Source: CAZKHG01 sp964552655
GTDB lineage: Bacteria > Bacteroidota > Bacteroidia > Bacteroidales > Tenuifilaceae
Assembly (NCBI GenBank): GCA_964552655.1
Contig: CAZKHG010000013.1
Span: 1-64,000 of the forward strand
DNA length: 64,000 nt
Reading direction: 5' to 3'
Shown: piece by piece, positions 45,979 to 55,074 of the stretch
Layout: every line of letters begins with the position of its first letter
How positions within the stretch are numbered: position 1 is the stretch's first letter
Position numbers and translations under genes: made by a program
Notes under the pieces: model-generated
Told to the model about the DNA's origin: nothing
The model's database searches: none
Seen by the model: only the letters and a program-made list of their open reading frames with translations

Positions 45979-48069
45979 TTAACCTGATGGTAAAACTATT
46001 GAAAATGTAGTACCCAAATTTGGCTCTGACTTTACAGCAATGGAACCACCGTTCCTGTCAATAAACGTTTTCACTAGCTTTAGACCTAATCCAGAACCTT
46101 TCTCGTTCTCAGTTCCTAAAGTGGTGAAATTGAATTTACTATCAAAAATATTATTAATCTGATCAACCGGAATACCTTTGCCGGAATCTGCTATGGCAAT
46201 TATTGTTTGATTGTTTTCTGATTTTCCGGTTATTGTGATTTTACCCATTTTAGGGGTAAACTTGATGGCGTTGGAGAGCAGGTTACGTATAACGGTTTTG
46301 AACATTTGCCGATCGGCAAATACAGCAAGGTTATTCTCAAGTATCGTCTCAATATTAAGCATTTTAGGCGTTACCATTCCGGATAGTAATGAGATGGATT
46401 CATCAAGTACTTCACTTACATTGACATGAACCGGGTTATAGCTGCTTTGCTTTTGGCTTTTTGCCCATTCGAGCAGGTTTTCAAGCAAACTATACGTTTG
46501 GCCAGATGTGTCTTTAATTGAATTAAGGATATCTGTCCGGGTTAAAGTATCGAGTGTATCGATATTATCAACCAGATATGATGTTATTTGATTTATGCTG
46601 CCAATGGGGCTCCTCAGATCATGTGCTAGAATAGAAAAAAGTTGATCTTTAAGTGTATTTGCTTCCTGCAGCATTATTTCAGCCAGTTTCCTGCTGGTAA
46701 TGTCAAATGAGAGTCCAACAATTCGGTTTACAGCTCCCTGTTCTTCGAAAGACCTTCCACGGATCAATAAATGATTGATGGTTCCATCCGATTTAAGGTG
46801 TCTTAGCTCTGCCTCAAATTTCTCGCTTGATTTTAATGCTTTCTTGTAAACCTCATTCAAGATCTTAACATCCTCGGGGTGAATAGTTTTTATGTAATCA
46901 TTAAAATTTGATATTTTATCATTGGATTCAACGCCAATAATTTTATAGGCATTTTCGCTCCACCTGATCTGCCTTGTTATTGGGTTAAGTTCCCAGTTGG
47001 CAATTCCAGCTATCTCCTGGGAATCTTCAAGCAACCTCCTGTTCAGGCTTAACTCACGCTGTATAATTGCTTTCTGCTCGATTTCTTCTAGCAATTTTAC
47101 ATTTAACGACCGGTAATATTGATTTTGTAATTGAACATCTTTTTCAATATTCCTGTACCCTTCTTTTAGGGAGGCAATGGCTTGATTCTTTTCGGTGATT
47201 ATTGCATGAACAAATATAGATAAACCAACTCCTGTAAAAACCAAATACTTAAAATATAAAATATTGATGAATTCGGTATGCTCCTTTGGTAAAATACCCA
47301 TGAAGAGCAGGACTGTAAATAACAAAATATTGAACATTAGTTGTTTGAAAGGTACCAGCATTCCTGTAATGACAATTGCTAAGAGAGTAGCTACTGCAAT
47401 AAACCATAAATCATTGCCAAATGGTTGAAAAAATTTATAAAGCGAGATGAGCACCAAAATGATTATGAATGAAATCAAAACATACCTGATATTAATATCT
47501 TTAAACTTCGAGAATTCCAAATGTTTTATAGAGAAAACCAGCGAGGAAATAAGCAGAAGTAGTATGCTGAAGCTCAAAACATAATTTTGAAAAACTTGTA
47601 TTGATTGTTCAGAACTATCATTTTTCAATAAAAAAAATATTGTAAGTATTACTGACTGGGGTATTGAAGAAAGCAAAGATCCAGCTATTAGAAGTACCGC
47701 ACCCTCCTTTTGTTCAACAATAGCGAGTGGCTCGAAATACCTTTTAAGCAATCTTACAAAAATTAAACCTGAAGCCAATTCAGCTATAAAAAAAAATATA
47801 AACTCAAAATGGGCTAAACCCCAGAGAATATCAATATTAAAGAAAGATAAAGAAAACCATGAAATAACTGCAGCTAATAAACCAGCTATGCCATTTAACC
47901 TCTTGTAAAACAGGATCAAACATATAGTTGCAGTAGATGGAAGGATATAATACGGGAATTCATAATTCTCAGCTAATATGAAGTTTAAAAGTAACCCTGT
48001 AAGGTATAAACCAAATGATATTAAAAAACTGGGTAAATGGAAAACTTTTATTTCCCTTATAATCTGCAT
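45979..48069 (-). CDS. Multi-pass membrane PAS sensor histidine kinase
   Basis: From ATG 48069 it has 696 residues; the frame back to 48093 adds eight non-typical residues. The N-terminal ~310 residues contain about eight to ten hydrophobic helices of a MASE1-like sensory region. A PAS/PAC domain follows (IAGIANWELNPIT ... GLSFDITSRK), then HisKA with the histidine in ILAHDLRSPI (about residue 483), and HATPase with LLSNAIKF, DSGKGI and GSGLGL. The signal is unknown. It is divergent from the LytTR regulator gene, 272 bp apart, so the two may act together; that is inference. Confidence 0.87.
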   Translation of the reverse strand: MQIIREIKVFHLPSFLISFGLYLTGLLLNFILAENYEFPYYILPSTATICLILFYKRLNGIAGLLAAVISWFSLSFFNIDILWGLAHFEFIFFFIAELASGLIFVRLLKRYFEPLAIVEQKEGAVLLIAGSLLSSIPQSVILTIFFLLKNDSSEQSIQVFQNYVLSFSILLLLISSLVFSIKHLEFSKFKDINIRYVLISFIIILVLISLYKFFQPFGNDLWFIAVATLLAIVITGMLVPFKQLMFNILLFTVLLFMGILPKEHTEFINILYFKYLVFTGVGLSIFVHAIITEKNQAIASLKEGYRNIEKDVQLQNQYYRSLNVKLLEEIEQKAIIQRELSLNRRLLEDSQEIAGIANWELNPITRQIRWSENAYKIIGVESNDKISNFNDYIKTIHPEDVKILNEVYKKALKSSEKFEAELRHLKSDGTINHLLIRGRSFEEQGAVNRIVGLSFDITSRKLAEIMLQEANTLKDQLFSILAHDLRSPIGSINQITSYLVDNIDTLDTLTRTDILNSIKDTSGQTYSLLENLLEWAKSQKQSSYNPVHVNVSEVLDESISLLSGMVTPKMLNIETILENNLAVFADRQMFKTVIRNLLSNAIKFTPKMGKITITGKSENNQTIIAIADSGKGIPVDQINNIFDSKFNFTTLGTENEKGSGLGLKLVKTFIDRNGGSIAVKSEPNLGTTFSIVLPSG

Positions 48070-48305
48070 AATAGGTTTTTGTTGATATAACAATCAATGT
48101 AAGGTATTGTTGATTCAGTCTTTCAAGTGCATCTATTATACATTATTATTTATTTTAATTACAGTCATTATTGTGAGGTATTAGCTCATAGGTTGCATCA
48201 AGCCTGAATAAGTTGAAAAAAACAATTCTTCCATTATTATTTCTGGATGATTTTTCTAAATATGTTAAAAATACAACTCTGTAATCTTAAAATCAAATAA
48301 ATGAT

Positions 48306-48313
48306 TAACTTTG
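48306..48313 (+). promoter_or_regulatory. -7 box of the LytTR regulator
   Basis: TAACTTTG matches TAnnTTTG exactly and lies 29 bp before the ATG. The closest -33 candidate is imperfect and 23 bp away. Confidence 0.45.
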
Positions 48314-48341
48314 AGTATAATGAACAAGTAACGATTTTGCA

Positions 48342-49079
48342 ATGACCCTCGAAATAAAAGCCATTATTGTTGACGACGAGTTCAGTTCAAGGGAGATTCT
48401 TCATAGGTTATTGACTATTGAAGGCTCAGTTAGTGTCATTGCAAAATGTCAGAATATTGATGAAGCATTAATTGCTACAGCACAACTTAAACCCGACCTG
48501 GTTTTTTTGGACATTGAGATGCCCGGCGGCAATGGGTTTCAATATATAGAACGGCTTAAACCTCTGGGCTCAAGCCCAGAAATAGTTTTTGTTACCGCCT
48601 ATAACCAGTATGCAATTCAGGCAATCAAATCAGCTGCATTCGACTATTTATTGAAACCTGTTGATATTGATGATTTAACAAGTTGCCTGAAACGTTATAA
48701 AGAGTCTATAGTAAAAGAAAACTTTACTGACAAGACAGATATATTATTAAAGCATCTTAATGATATTGGCAAGGTGCGATTTTACTCAAAAGGGGGGATA
48801 ATATTTGTTGATCCACAGGACATTATCTGGTGCCAGGCCAGCGGTAGCTACACCATCATCCACTTTAAAGGGGGAAAGAACGATTTGGTCTCCATCCCAT
48901 TGAAAGAGGTTGAGGAATTGCTTCATGATTATCATTTTTTCAGGGCTAGTCGCTCAGCCCTGATTAACCTGCATTATATAGTGAAACTGGATAAAAAATC
49001 GCGAAATTGCATTGTTCGTTGCGAAGAAAAAATTATAGAAATTCCGGTTTCCCCTCAGCAATTAAAAGTTTTTGATTGA
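48342..49079 (+). CDS. LytTR-family response regulator
   Basis: A 245-residue transcription regulator with an N-terminal receiver domain and a C-terminal LytTR DNA-binding domain. Receiver landmarks: acidic pair IIVDDE (11-13), phospho-acceptor D57 in VFLDIEMPGG, T/S site in VTAYNQYA, K in YLLKPVD. The LytTR part shows WCQASGSYTIIHF and FFRASRSALINLHYI. Such regulators normally pair with LytS/His_kinase-type sensors, but the nearby kinases are HisKA-type. Divergent from the PAS kinase. Confidence 0.93.
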   Translation: MTLEIKAIIVDDEFSSREILHRLLTIEGSVSVIAKCQNIDEALIATAQLKPDLVFLDIEMPGGNGFQYIERLKPLGSSPEIVFVTAYNQYAIQAIKSAAFDYLLKPVDIDDLTSCLKRYKESIVKENFTDKTDILLKHLNDIGKVRFYSKGGIIFVDPQDIIWCQASGSYTIIHFKGGKNDLVSIPLKEVEELLHDYHFFRASRSALINLHYIVKLDKKSRNCIVRCEEKIIEIPVSPQQLKVFD

Positions 49080-49223
49080 CATTCAAAAGCTGAAAACCTG
49101 CTTTGAGAAGCTCATAATATAGTTTCAGAAGCTTAGTTTAATTTTTGATGAATGGGTTATTACTTTTCTTGGATTGTTAGGTTTGGTTTTTTATTTTCAT
49201 GCCAGATTTTTTGAGTATTCTTT

Positions 49224-49661
49224 ATGGTATCAGCATCAACAAATTATTTTTGGAAAGATAAACTCTTCCTGATAGTGGATGATGATTCTGCCAGTTCTCT
49301 CCTTTTAGAAATTATTCTTTCCCGAACAGGTGCCAAGCTTATGTTTGCTGATTGTGGCGAAAAGGCTGTTGAAATAGTTCGTAATACCAGGGGAATAGAT
49401 CTGGTATTAATGGATATAAAAATGTGTGGCATTAACGGGCTGCAGGCTACATCGCTTATAAAACAGATTAACCCAGATCTGCCTGTTATTGCACAAACAG
49501 CATGTGTTGTTTCCGGCGACAGGGAAAAATGCCAGCAAGCCGGATGTTCGGCATACATCCCAAAGCCAATTATAGCAGAAAATCTATTAGAGATAATTAA
49601 TAACACCTTGAATAAAACCTTTACCCAGAAGGTGATTGACAGACCTTATTTCATCAACTAA
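49224..49661 (+). CDS. Single-domain response regulator
   Basis: A 145-residue stand-alone receiver domain. It has the DDD acidic triad (VDDDSASS, 19-26), phospho-acceptor D64 in VLMDIKMCGI, and the conserved lysine in YIPKPI. There is no output domain. It may shuttle phosphate between kinases, or act by protein contact as CheY does. It lies 144 bp after the LytTR gene on the same strand; cotranscription is possible. Confidence 0.88.
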   Translation: MVSASTNYFWKDKLFLIVDDDSASSLLLEIILSRTGAKLMFADCGEKAVEIVRNTRGIDLVLMDIKMCGINGLQATSLIKQINPDLPVIAQTACVVSGDREKCQQAGCSAYIPKPIIAENLLEIINNTLNKTFTQKVIDRPYFIN

Positions 49662-49735
49662 AAAATCATTTCTCATTTTAAGTTTATCTGAGGCTTTTTG
49701 TTATATTTTTAAGCCATTAATTATTGCATTCCAGC

Positions 49736-51763
49736 ATGGATTTTAAATTAATATCCGATTACAAACCCACAGGCGATCAGCCTGATGCTATTGATCAGCT
49801 AAGCAGGGGCATTCTTAATGGCGAAAAATTCCAAACATTGTTAGGGGTTACTGGATCAGGGAAAACATTTACGATTGCTAATGTTATAGAAAAAATTCAA
49901 AAACCTACCCTGATTTTAAGTCATAACAAAACTCTAGCAGCTCAACTTTACGGGGAATTTCGTCAATTTTTCCCTGAAAATGCAGTGGAGTATTTTGTCT
50001 CGTATTACGATTATTACCAGCCAGAGGCATACATGCCGGTAACAGATACTTATATTGAGAAAGATTTATCTATCAACGAGGAGATTGAAAAACTTCGTTT
50101 AAGCGCAACATCATCCCTGCTATCGGGCAGAAGGGATGTAATAGTCGTTTCTTCAGTTTCCTGTTTATATGGAATAGGAAACCCTCAGGATTTCTATAAT
50201 AGCACCATACGGGTAAAAGTAGGGCAGAAAATTACCCGGAACAAATTCTTACGCCAGCTGGTTGATAGCTTATACCAAAGAAATGAGGTTGAATTTAAAC
50301 GTGGAACGTTTAGAGTTAAAGGGGATTCAGTTGACATATTTCTTGCATACGGTGATCATGGTGTCCGTATTGTTTTTTGGGGGGATGATATTGAAAATAT
50401 CGAGACTTTTGATCCTATTAATGGTCATGTTATGGAGTCTCTGGCCGAAACGGTGATTTTCCCTGCTAATATTTTTATTGCAGCTAAGGACAGGATGAAT
50501 GAGGCTATTATTCAAATTCAGAATGATCTTGTTAATCAGGTTGAATATTTCAAGGGGATTGGGCGTGACTTCGAGGCTAAAAGAATTTTACAAAGAGTAG
50601 AGTATGATATCGAAATGATACGGGAGTTGGGGTACTGTCCCGGAATTGAAAATTATTCAAGGTATTTTGATGGCCGCCCTCCCGGAATGAGACCTTTCTG
50701 TTTGCTCGATTATTTTCCAAAGGACTTTATGGTGGTTATTGACGAAAGTCATGTAACACTTCCGCAGGTTCGGGCAATGTATGGCGGCGATAACTCCAGG
50801 AAGCAAACGCTCGTTGAGTATGGATTCAGATTGCCTGCAGCTGTGGATAACCGTCCTTTAAAATTCGAAGAATTTGAAGGACTTATTGGTCAAACCATAT
50901 TTGTTAGTGCAACTCCGGCAGATTACGAGTTGAATAAATGCGAAGGGGTAATTGTTGAACAGCTCATCAGACCAACAGGATTGCTCGATCCTGTTATATA
51001 TGTAAAACCAAGCCTTCATCAGATTGATGATTTGATTGGTGAGATCACCCAATGCACAGAAAAAGATGAACGGGTGCTGGTAACTACCCTCACCAAAAGA
51101 ATGGCCGAGGAATTGGTTAAGTATCTGATAGATATCAATATTCGTTGCAGGTACATCCATTCGGATGTTGATACCATTGAGCGGGTTGAGATAATTGAAG
51201 GATTACGGAAAGGGTTGTTTGATGTGCTTGTTGGGGTAAACCTGCTGCGCGAAGGGTTGGATTTGCCAGAAGTTTCACTGGTAGCCATTATTGATGCTGA
51301 TAAGGAGGGCTTCCTTAGATCGGCTCGTTCGTTAACCCAAACAGCCGGCAGGGCTGCACGCCATATTAACGGGAAGGTGATCATGTATGCCGATAAAATT
51401 ACTGATTCCATGCGCTTTACCATTGATGAAACAAACCGGAGGCGTGAGAAACAGCTGAAATATAATGAGAAATATGGCATCACGCCAAAACAGATTGTGA
51501 AAGCCAATGTTTCAATTCTGGGCAAAGAAGTTGCAAGGAAACAAAAAGGGTTTAACCCTTACACAGAACCTGAAAAGATTGATTATGCCGCTGATCCGAT
51601 TATTCAGTACATGACCGTTGATGCCTTACAGAAAACAATCGAAAAAACAAAGAAACAAATGGAACAGGCAGCCAAGGAGTTGAATTTCATTGAAGCTGCA
51701 AGGTTCAGGGATGAGATGTTCGCATTACAGGAATTGTTGAATAAACGGAAGGAGGGGAGATAG
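49736..51763 (+). CDS. uvrB: Excinuclease ABC subunit B
   Basis: UvrB verifies damage in nucleotide excision repair and loads UvrC. I use ATG 49736 (MDFKLISDYKPTGDQPDAI, the family start) instead of the TTG four codons upstream. The 675 residues contain GVTGSGKTF (Walker A), YYDYYQPEAYMP (the beta-hairpin), DESHVTLPQ (DEAD-type box), ARHINGKVIMYAD (motif VI region) and the C-terminal UVR domain KQMEQAAKELNFIEAARFRDEM, which contacts UvrC. A strong terminator follows. Confidence 0.97.
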   Translation: MDFKLISDYKPTGDQPDAIDQLSRGILNGEKFQTLLGVTGSGKTFTIANVIEKIQKPTLILSHNKTLAAQLYGEFRQFFPENAVEYFVSYYDYYQPEAYMPVTDTYIEKDLSINEEIEKLRLSATSSLLSGRRDVIVVSSVSCLYGIGNPQDFYNSTIRVKVGQKITRNKFLRQLVDSLYQRNEVEFKRGTFRVKGDSVDIFLAYGDHGVRIVFWGDDIENIETFDPINGHVMESLAETVIFPANIFIAAKDRMNEAIIQIQNDLVNQVEYFKGIGRDFEAKRILQRVEYDIEMIRELGYCPGIENYSRYFDGRPPGMRPFCLLDYFPKDFMVVIDESHVTLPQVRAMYGGDNSRKQTLVEYGFRLPAAVDNRPLKFEEFEGLIGQTIFVSATPADYELNKCEGVIVEQLIRPTGLLDPVIYVKPSLHQIDDLIGEITQCTEKDERVLVTTLTKRMAEELVKYLIDINIRCRYIHSDVDTIERVEIIEGLRKGLFDVLVGVNLLREGLDLPEVSLVAIIDADKEGFLRSARSLTQTAGRAARHINGKVIMYADKITDSMRFTIDETNRRREKQLKYNEKYGITPKQIVKANVSILGKEVARKQKGFNPYTEPEKIDYAADPIIQYMTVDALQKTIEKTKKQMEQAAKELNFIEAARFRDEMFALQELLNKRKEGR

Positions 51764-51776
51764 TTTGTATTGTTGA

Positions 51777-51842
51777 ATTAATGGAGTGACAGAGGGATTA
51801 TCAAATCCAATAAACTATCACTCCATTAATCTAGTGATTTTT
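51777..51842 (+). terminator. Terminator of uvrB
   Basis: Long inverted repeat: ATTAATGGAGTGA (51777-51789) and TCACTCCATTAAT (51818-51830), 13 bp perfect, with an inner GGATT/AATCC hairpin in the loop, then TTTTT at 51838-51842. It sits 14 bp past the stop codon and just before the convergent Omp85 gene. Confidence 0.8.
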
Positions 51843-53193
51843 AGAAAAGGAAGTTTAACCCGATATAAGTCCCAGCGATACCATCTTTCTTATCCATTGC
51901 CCTGCCGTGATCAACAGCAATAATGAAATTCTGGTTCATTACAATCCTCAAACCAGCGCCATAGCTGAAGTGCAGATTTTCACCATCAGCAGAAAAATAC
52001 TCAGGATTATCTCTTCTAACAATAGGATCAATCGGAATAGATTGTATAACTCTGCCTCCATCAAGAAACGTGTTGAATGACAAGTAAAAGTTTTGCTTGA
52101 TGAAGTAGAACTTTACAAATTTCCATCGGAGTTCAATGTTCCCATAAGCCAGGCCATCACCCATCACCCTGTTTCTCACAATACCCCTTAAAGTTTCAGA
52201 TCCACCTAACCCTTCACTTGTAGAACCACGCAGGAACAGCGTGGTCATATTGGGTTGAAGGTAAAATGGGCAGGTTCCGAATAAAGTTCTTTGATAGCCA
52301 AGGCGGTAAGCAAATGAGAGTCTTTCAGCAACCAGTGTGAAATACTGTCTGTGCGTAATGGTGAGTTTTGCGTGATCATACTTACTGCCAATACCCAGGA
52401 ATGAAGGTGCATAGGTTAAAACAGCCTCTGTCCAGATACCCTTCATGGGGTTAGGCTCGTTATCGCGAGTGTCAATAACAAAACCTGCTTTTAAATAAGT
52501 GGCAAAACCGCCATCCCGTTCATCGGCACTGATTAAACCCCAATCAACATATTGCTGGAAAAGGCCTCCGCCAATGTAAGGCAGTTTGTCCGCATCGCTT
52601 TTTCCTTTATTTAGCTTATTAACATCAACCGTATCGATCTGAAAGTTATATAGACCAATTCCGGCCACCCAGCCAAAGCGTTTATCGCTGAGTTTGCCCT
52701 GGAAATCGGTGGTAAATCTTGTTAATTTTCTATCGTATTTATAGAATGCCCTGCTTCGATAATCGGTGTTTGTTGTGGCATCATCTATCCAATCCTGGTT
52801 AAATACTGATTCGTACCCATTAAAACCGTAGAAGTCGTATGTTTTGTCCGTTAAATAAGCAAGGTCGGCAGTAACACGCAACCCGGGGATTAAATACTTG
52901 GAATCGTAGAAAAGACGGTTTATCCCACTGCCTTTTGTATATCTGGAAATCTCAGCATAGATGGAGTGTTTGTACTGCGGATAGGTTGATCCATCGCCGT
53001 AGTTGAAAAAATTAACCAATCCTCCGTATTCAAAACCCAAATCGGTATCGAAGGCTACGACGGGTAACCCGCCAACATTCCATCCTGTTTTGATTTTTTC
53101 TTTTTTATCGTTTTGGGTTTGTGAATCATCCTGAGCATAACTCATTGAAACAACCAGCATTAAAGCCAGTAAAAAAGATAGGTTCTTTTTCAT
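51841..53193 (-). CDS. Omp85/BamA-like outer-membrane barrel protein
   Basis: A 450-residue exported protein (signal peptide 1-20, cleaved near YA-QDD) made almost wholly of the C-terminal barrel of the Omp85/surface-antigen superfamily. Barrel landmarks are RGSTSEGLGGSETLRGI, the VxGxxF-like barrel elements (GDGLAYGNIELRWKF), and a terminal phenylalanine (GLNFLF). No POTRA domains precede the barrel, so it cannot replace BamA in full. The natural cargo is unknown. It is flanked by convergent uvrB and by the YfcC transporter, which is on the same strand 100 bp upstream behind its own terminator. Confidence 0.85.
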   Translation of the reverse strand: MKKNLSFLLALMLVVSMSYAQDDSQTQNDKKEKIKTGWNVGGLPVVAFDTDLGFEYGGLVNFFNYGDGSTYPQYKHSIYAEISRYTKGSGINRLFYDSKYLIPGLRVTADLAYLTDKTYDFYGFNGYESVFNQDWIDDATTNTDYRSRAFYKYDRKLTRFTTDFQGKLSDKRFGWVAGIGLYNFQIDTVDVNKLNKGKSDADKLPYIGGGLFQQYVDWGLISADERDGGFATYLKAGFVIDTRDNEPNPMKGIWTEAVLTYAPSFLGIGSKYDHAKLTITHRQYFTLVAERLSFAYRLGYQRTLFGTCPFYLQPNMTTLFLRGSTSEGLGGSETLRGIVRNRVMGDGLAYGNIELRWKFVKFYFIKQNFYLSFNTFLDGGRVIQSIPIDPIVRRDNPEYFSADGENLHFSYGAGLRIVMNQNFIIAVDHGRAMDKKDGIAGTYIGLNFLF

Positions 53194-53213
53194 AAGTTTA
53201 AGGGTTTGAGTAG

Positions 53214-53221
53214 CAAATGTA
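53214..53221 (-). promoter_or_regulatory. -7 box of the Omp85-like gene
   Basis: The minus strand reads TACATTTG, fitting TAnnTTTG, 21 bp before the start codon. No -33 at normal spacing is seen. Confidence 0.35.
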
Positions 53222-53234
53222 TAATTTTTATTAT

Positions 53235-53267
53235 TAAAAAAAAGGGGACAATAACATTTTGCCCCCT
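53235..53267 (-). terminator. Terminator of the YfcC gene
   Basis: A short G/C stem (AGGGG at 53243-53247, CCCCT at 53263-53267) is followed on the minus strand by a run of nine T (53235-53243). It is located 26 bp past the YfcC stop. The stem is only about five base pairs, so confidence is moderate. Confidence 0.5.
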
Positions 53268-53292
53268 AATCAGCCAAAAATAATGAATAAAT

Positions 53293-54903
53293 TTAGAACC
53301 CGTTAAGTTTCAAATATATTGTAGGGATTAGCAAGAGGAATGCAACAAAAATGAGTATCAGCATCAATGGCAGGAACCACCTTACCCATTTATTATAAGG
53401 TATTCTCGCAATACTTAGAACGCCAACCATTACGCCGGAAGTTGGGGTAATCAGGTTTGTAAAGCCGCCTCCCAATTGAAAAACAGTGACCGTTGTCTGT
53501 CGGCTGATACCAATCAGATCAGAGAATTGTGCCATAAGCGGGATAGTTAGGGCCGCTTTTGCTGATCCTGAAGCAATTATAAAATTCAATAGGTTGTAAA
53601 AAACAAACATAATAGCAACCGACATCAGCTTCCCGTACCCTTGCATCGAATCTGAGGCATAGTAAAGTAAAGAGTCTATTATTTTACCCTGTTCCAGAAT
53701 CACCACAATACCACTAGCCAATCCTACAACCAGTGCCGCTGTCATTATATCTTTGGCACCGTCAATAAACGATCTGGCAATTTGGTTGGCATTTCGCCCG
53801 AATGAGATCCCGGAAATCAGCCCCATTACAAGGAAAAGTGTTGCTATCTCCTTGATATACCAACCGTAGCCCATCACCCCAACAATCAGGAAAATAATAG
53901 TAAAAATCAGAATGTTAACTATAAACAGCTGAACAGAATGGCGCAGAGCCAGAATCCCTATTATTATCCAAATAGCCGATAGAATAGGAATTAATGGAGC
54001 AGAAATGGATCCGTTGCCAATTACAAGATGCGTTACTGGGTAGTAAATTGAGAAAAGGATAAAAACTACAGAAAGACCAATAAAAACCGCCCAGGCTTGT
54101 TTCCCTGCCTTATCTTTGGTGCCATTACTTTCGGTTTCCCCTTTTTTTCTCCAGTATTCATCTATCTCGTAAACTGGTGATAAAGTTGGGTTTTTCTTGA
54201 TTTTTTTTGCATACCAAAGCACATAACCAATGCCAATACTGTTAATCACCAGCCAGATAATAAACCTATACTCAATACCAGAGAAAAGCTGAATGCCAGA
54301 TAAACCCTGGGCAATACCAATTGTAAAAGGGTTAAGCAAGGCGCTTGCAAAACCGAGACCAGCACCCAGAAAGCAAAGGGAGATGCCAACGATTGAATCG
54401 TAACCCATACTGATTGCCAAAGGGACAAATATCACCACAAAAGCAATTGTCTCTTCGCTCATTCCAATTACTGCACCAAAAAAGCTGAAGCAGATCATAA
54501 TTAAGGCAATTACCAGGTTGTTTACACCTATTAATTTCAGGACTTTAAATCGTTCAATCCGTTTGGTGAAGTTTAAAAATGAGAAAATAGCAACGTCCAG
54601 CGCCTTGCTCTCGTTCATCAGCCAGAATGCACCGCCAATCATCAGGATATAAAAAATGATATCGTAGGTTCTACGCATCCCCTGAAATATGGAAGTAAAA
54701 ACCTGCCAGGATTGGGGATGATTATCAACCTGTTTAAAAGATCCCGCAACAATTACCTCACGTTCTATCCCGTTTATATTTTTCACCTCTCTGGCAAACT
54801 CTCCCCCAGGAACTACCCAGGTAAGAATTGCGGCTATAATTATTATCGAGAATATTATAACATAAGTATGGGGAAACTCCCTTTTTTTCTTTGCTTCTTC
54901 CAT
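53293..54903 (-). CDS. YfcC-family membrane transporter
   Basis: A 536-residue polytopic protein (about 11-13 hydrophobic segments) of the YfcC/COG1288 family, one of the ion-transporter-superfamily carriers suggested to move amino acids or C4-dicarboxylates. The N-terminus PHTYVIIFSIIII and VVPGGEF, the segment IGMSEETIAFVVIFVPLA, and the C-terminal SGSAKAALTIPLMAQ are family signatures. Its divergent position next to hutI suggests it may import histidine or a product of it; that is inference from context only. Confidence 0.85.
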   Translation of the reverse strand: MEEAKKKREFPHTYVIIFSIIIIAAILTWVVPGGEFAREVKNINGIEREVIVAGSFKQVDNHPQSWQVFTSIFQGMRRTYDIIFYILMIGGAFWLMNESKALDVAIFSFLNFTKRIERFKVLKLIGVNNLVIALIMICFSFFGAVIGMSEETIAFVVIFVPLAISMGYDSIVGISLCFLGAGLGFASALLNPFTIGIAQGLSGIQLFSGIEYRFIIWLVINSIGIGYVLWYAKKIKKNPTLSPVYEIDEYWRKKGETESNGTKDKAGKQAWAVFIGLSVVFILFSIYYPVTHLVIGNGSISAPLIPILSAIWIIIGILALRHSVQLFIVNILIFTIIFLIVGVMGYGWYIKEIATLFLVMGLISGISFGRNANQIARSFIDGAKDIMTAALVVGLASGIVVILEQGKIIDSLLYYASDSMQGYGKLMSVAIMFVFYNLLNFIIASGSAKAALTIPLMAQFSDLIGISRQTTVTVFQLGGGFTNLITPTSGVMVGVLSIARIPYNKWVRWFLPLMLILIFVAFLLLIPTIYLKLNGF

Positions 54904-55015
54904 AATTATTAAATTCTAAATCATTGCCAAGATAAAAAAATTACTTTCAAAAACTTAGGAATATAAAAATGTTTAATAAGAATTTTATCAGTTAGCTGAA
55001 ACCAATTTTCAACCG

Positions 55016-55050
55016 TTTGTTTTCAAATCGCTACCAAATTTGTAAATTCG
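55016..55050 (+). promoter_or_regulatory. Possible promoter of hutI
   Basis: TTTG (55016-55019) and TAAATTCG (55043-55050) lie 23 bp apart, 25 bp before the hutI start. The spacing is longer than usual and the -7 box has one mismatch (C for T). Confidence 0.35.
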
Positions 55051-55074
55051 ACCTCTGATAATTTACCAACCATT

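Noticed and set aside
45361..46000. yybP-ykoY manganese riboswitch before mntP
   Set aside because: Only about 60 bp lie between the kinase and mntP, and I see no matching hairpin pair or conserved loops.
49724..49735. TTG start four codons upstream of uvrB ATG
   Set aside because: The family starts at the ATG; the extra residues MHSS are not conserved in type.
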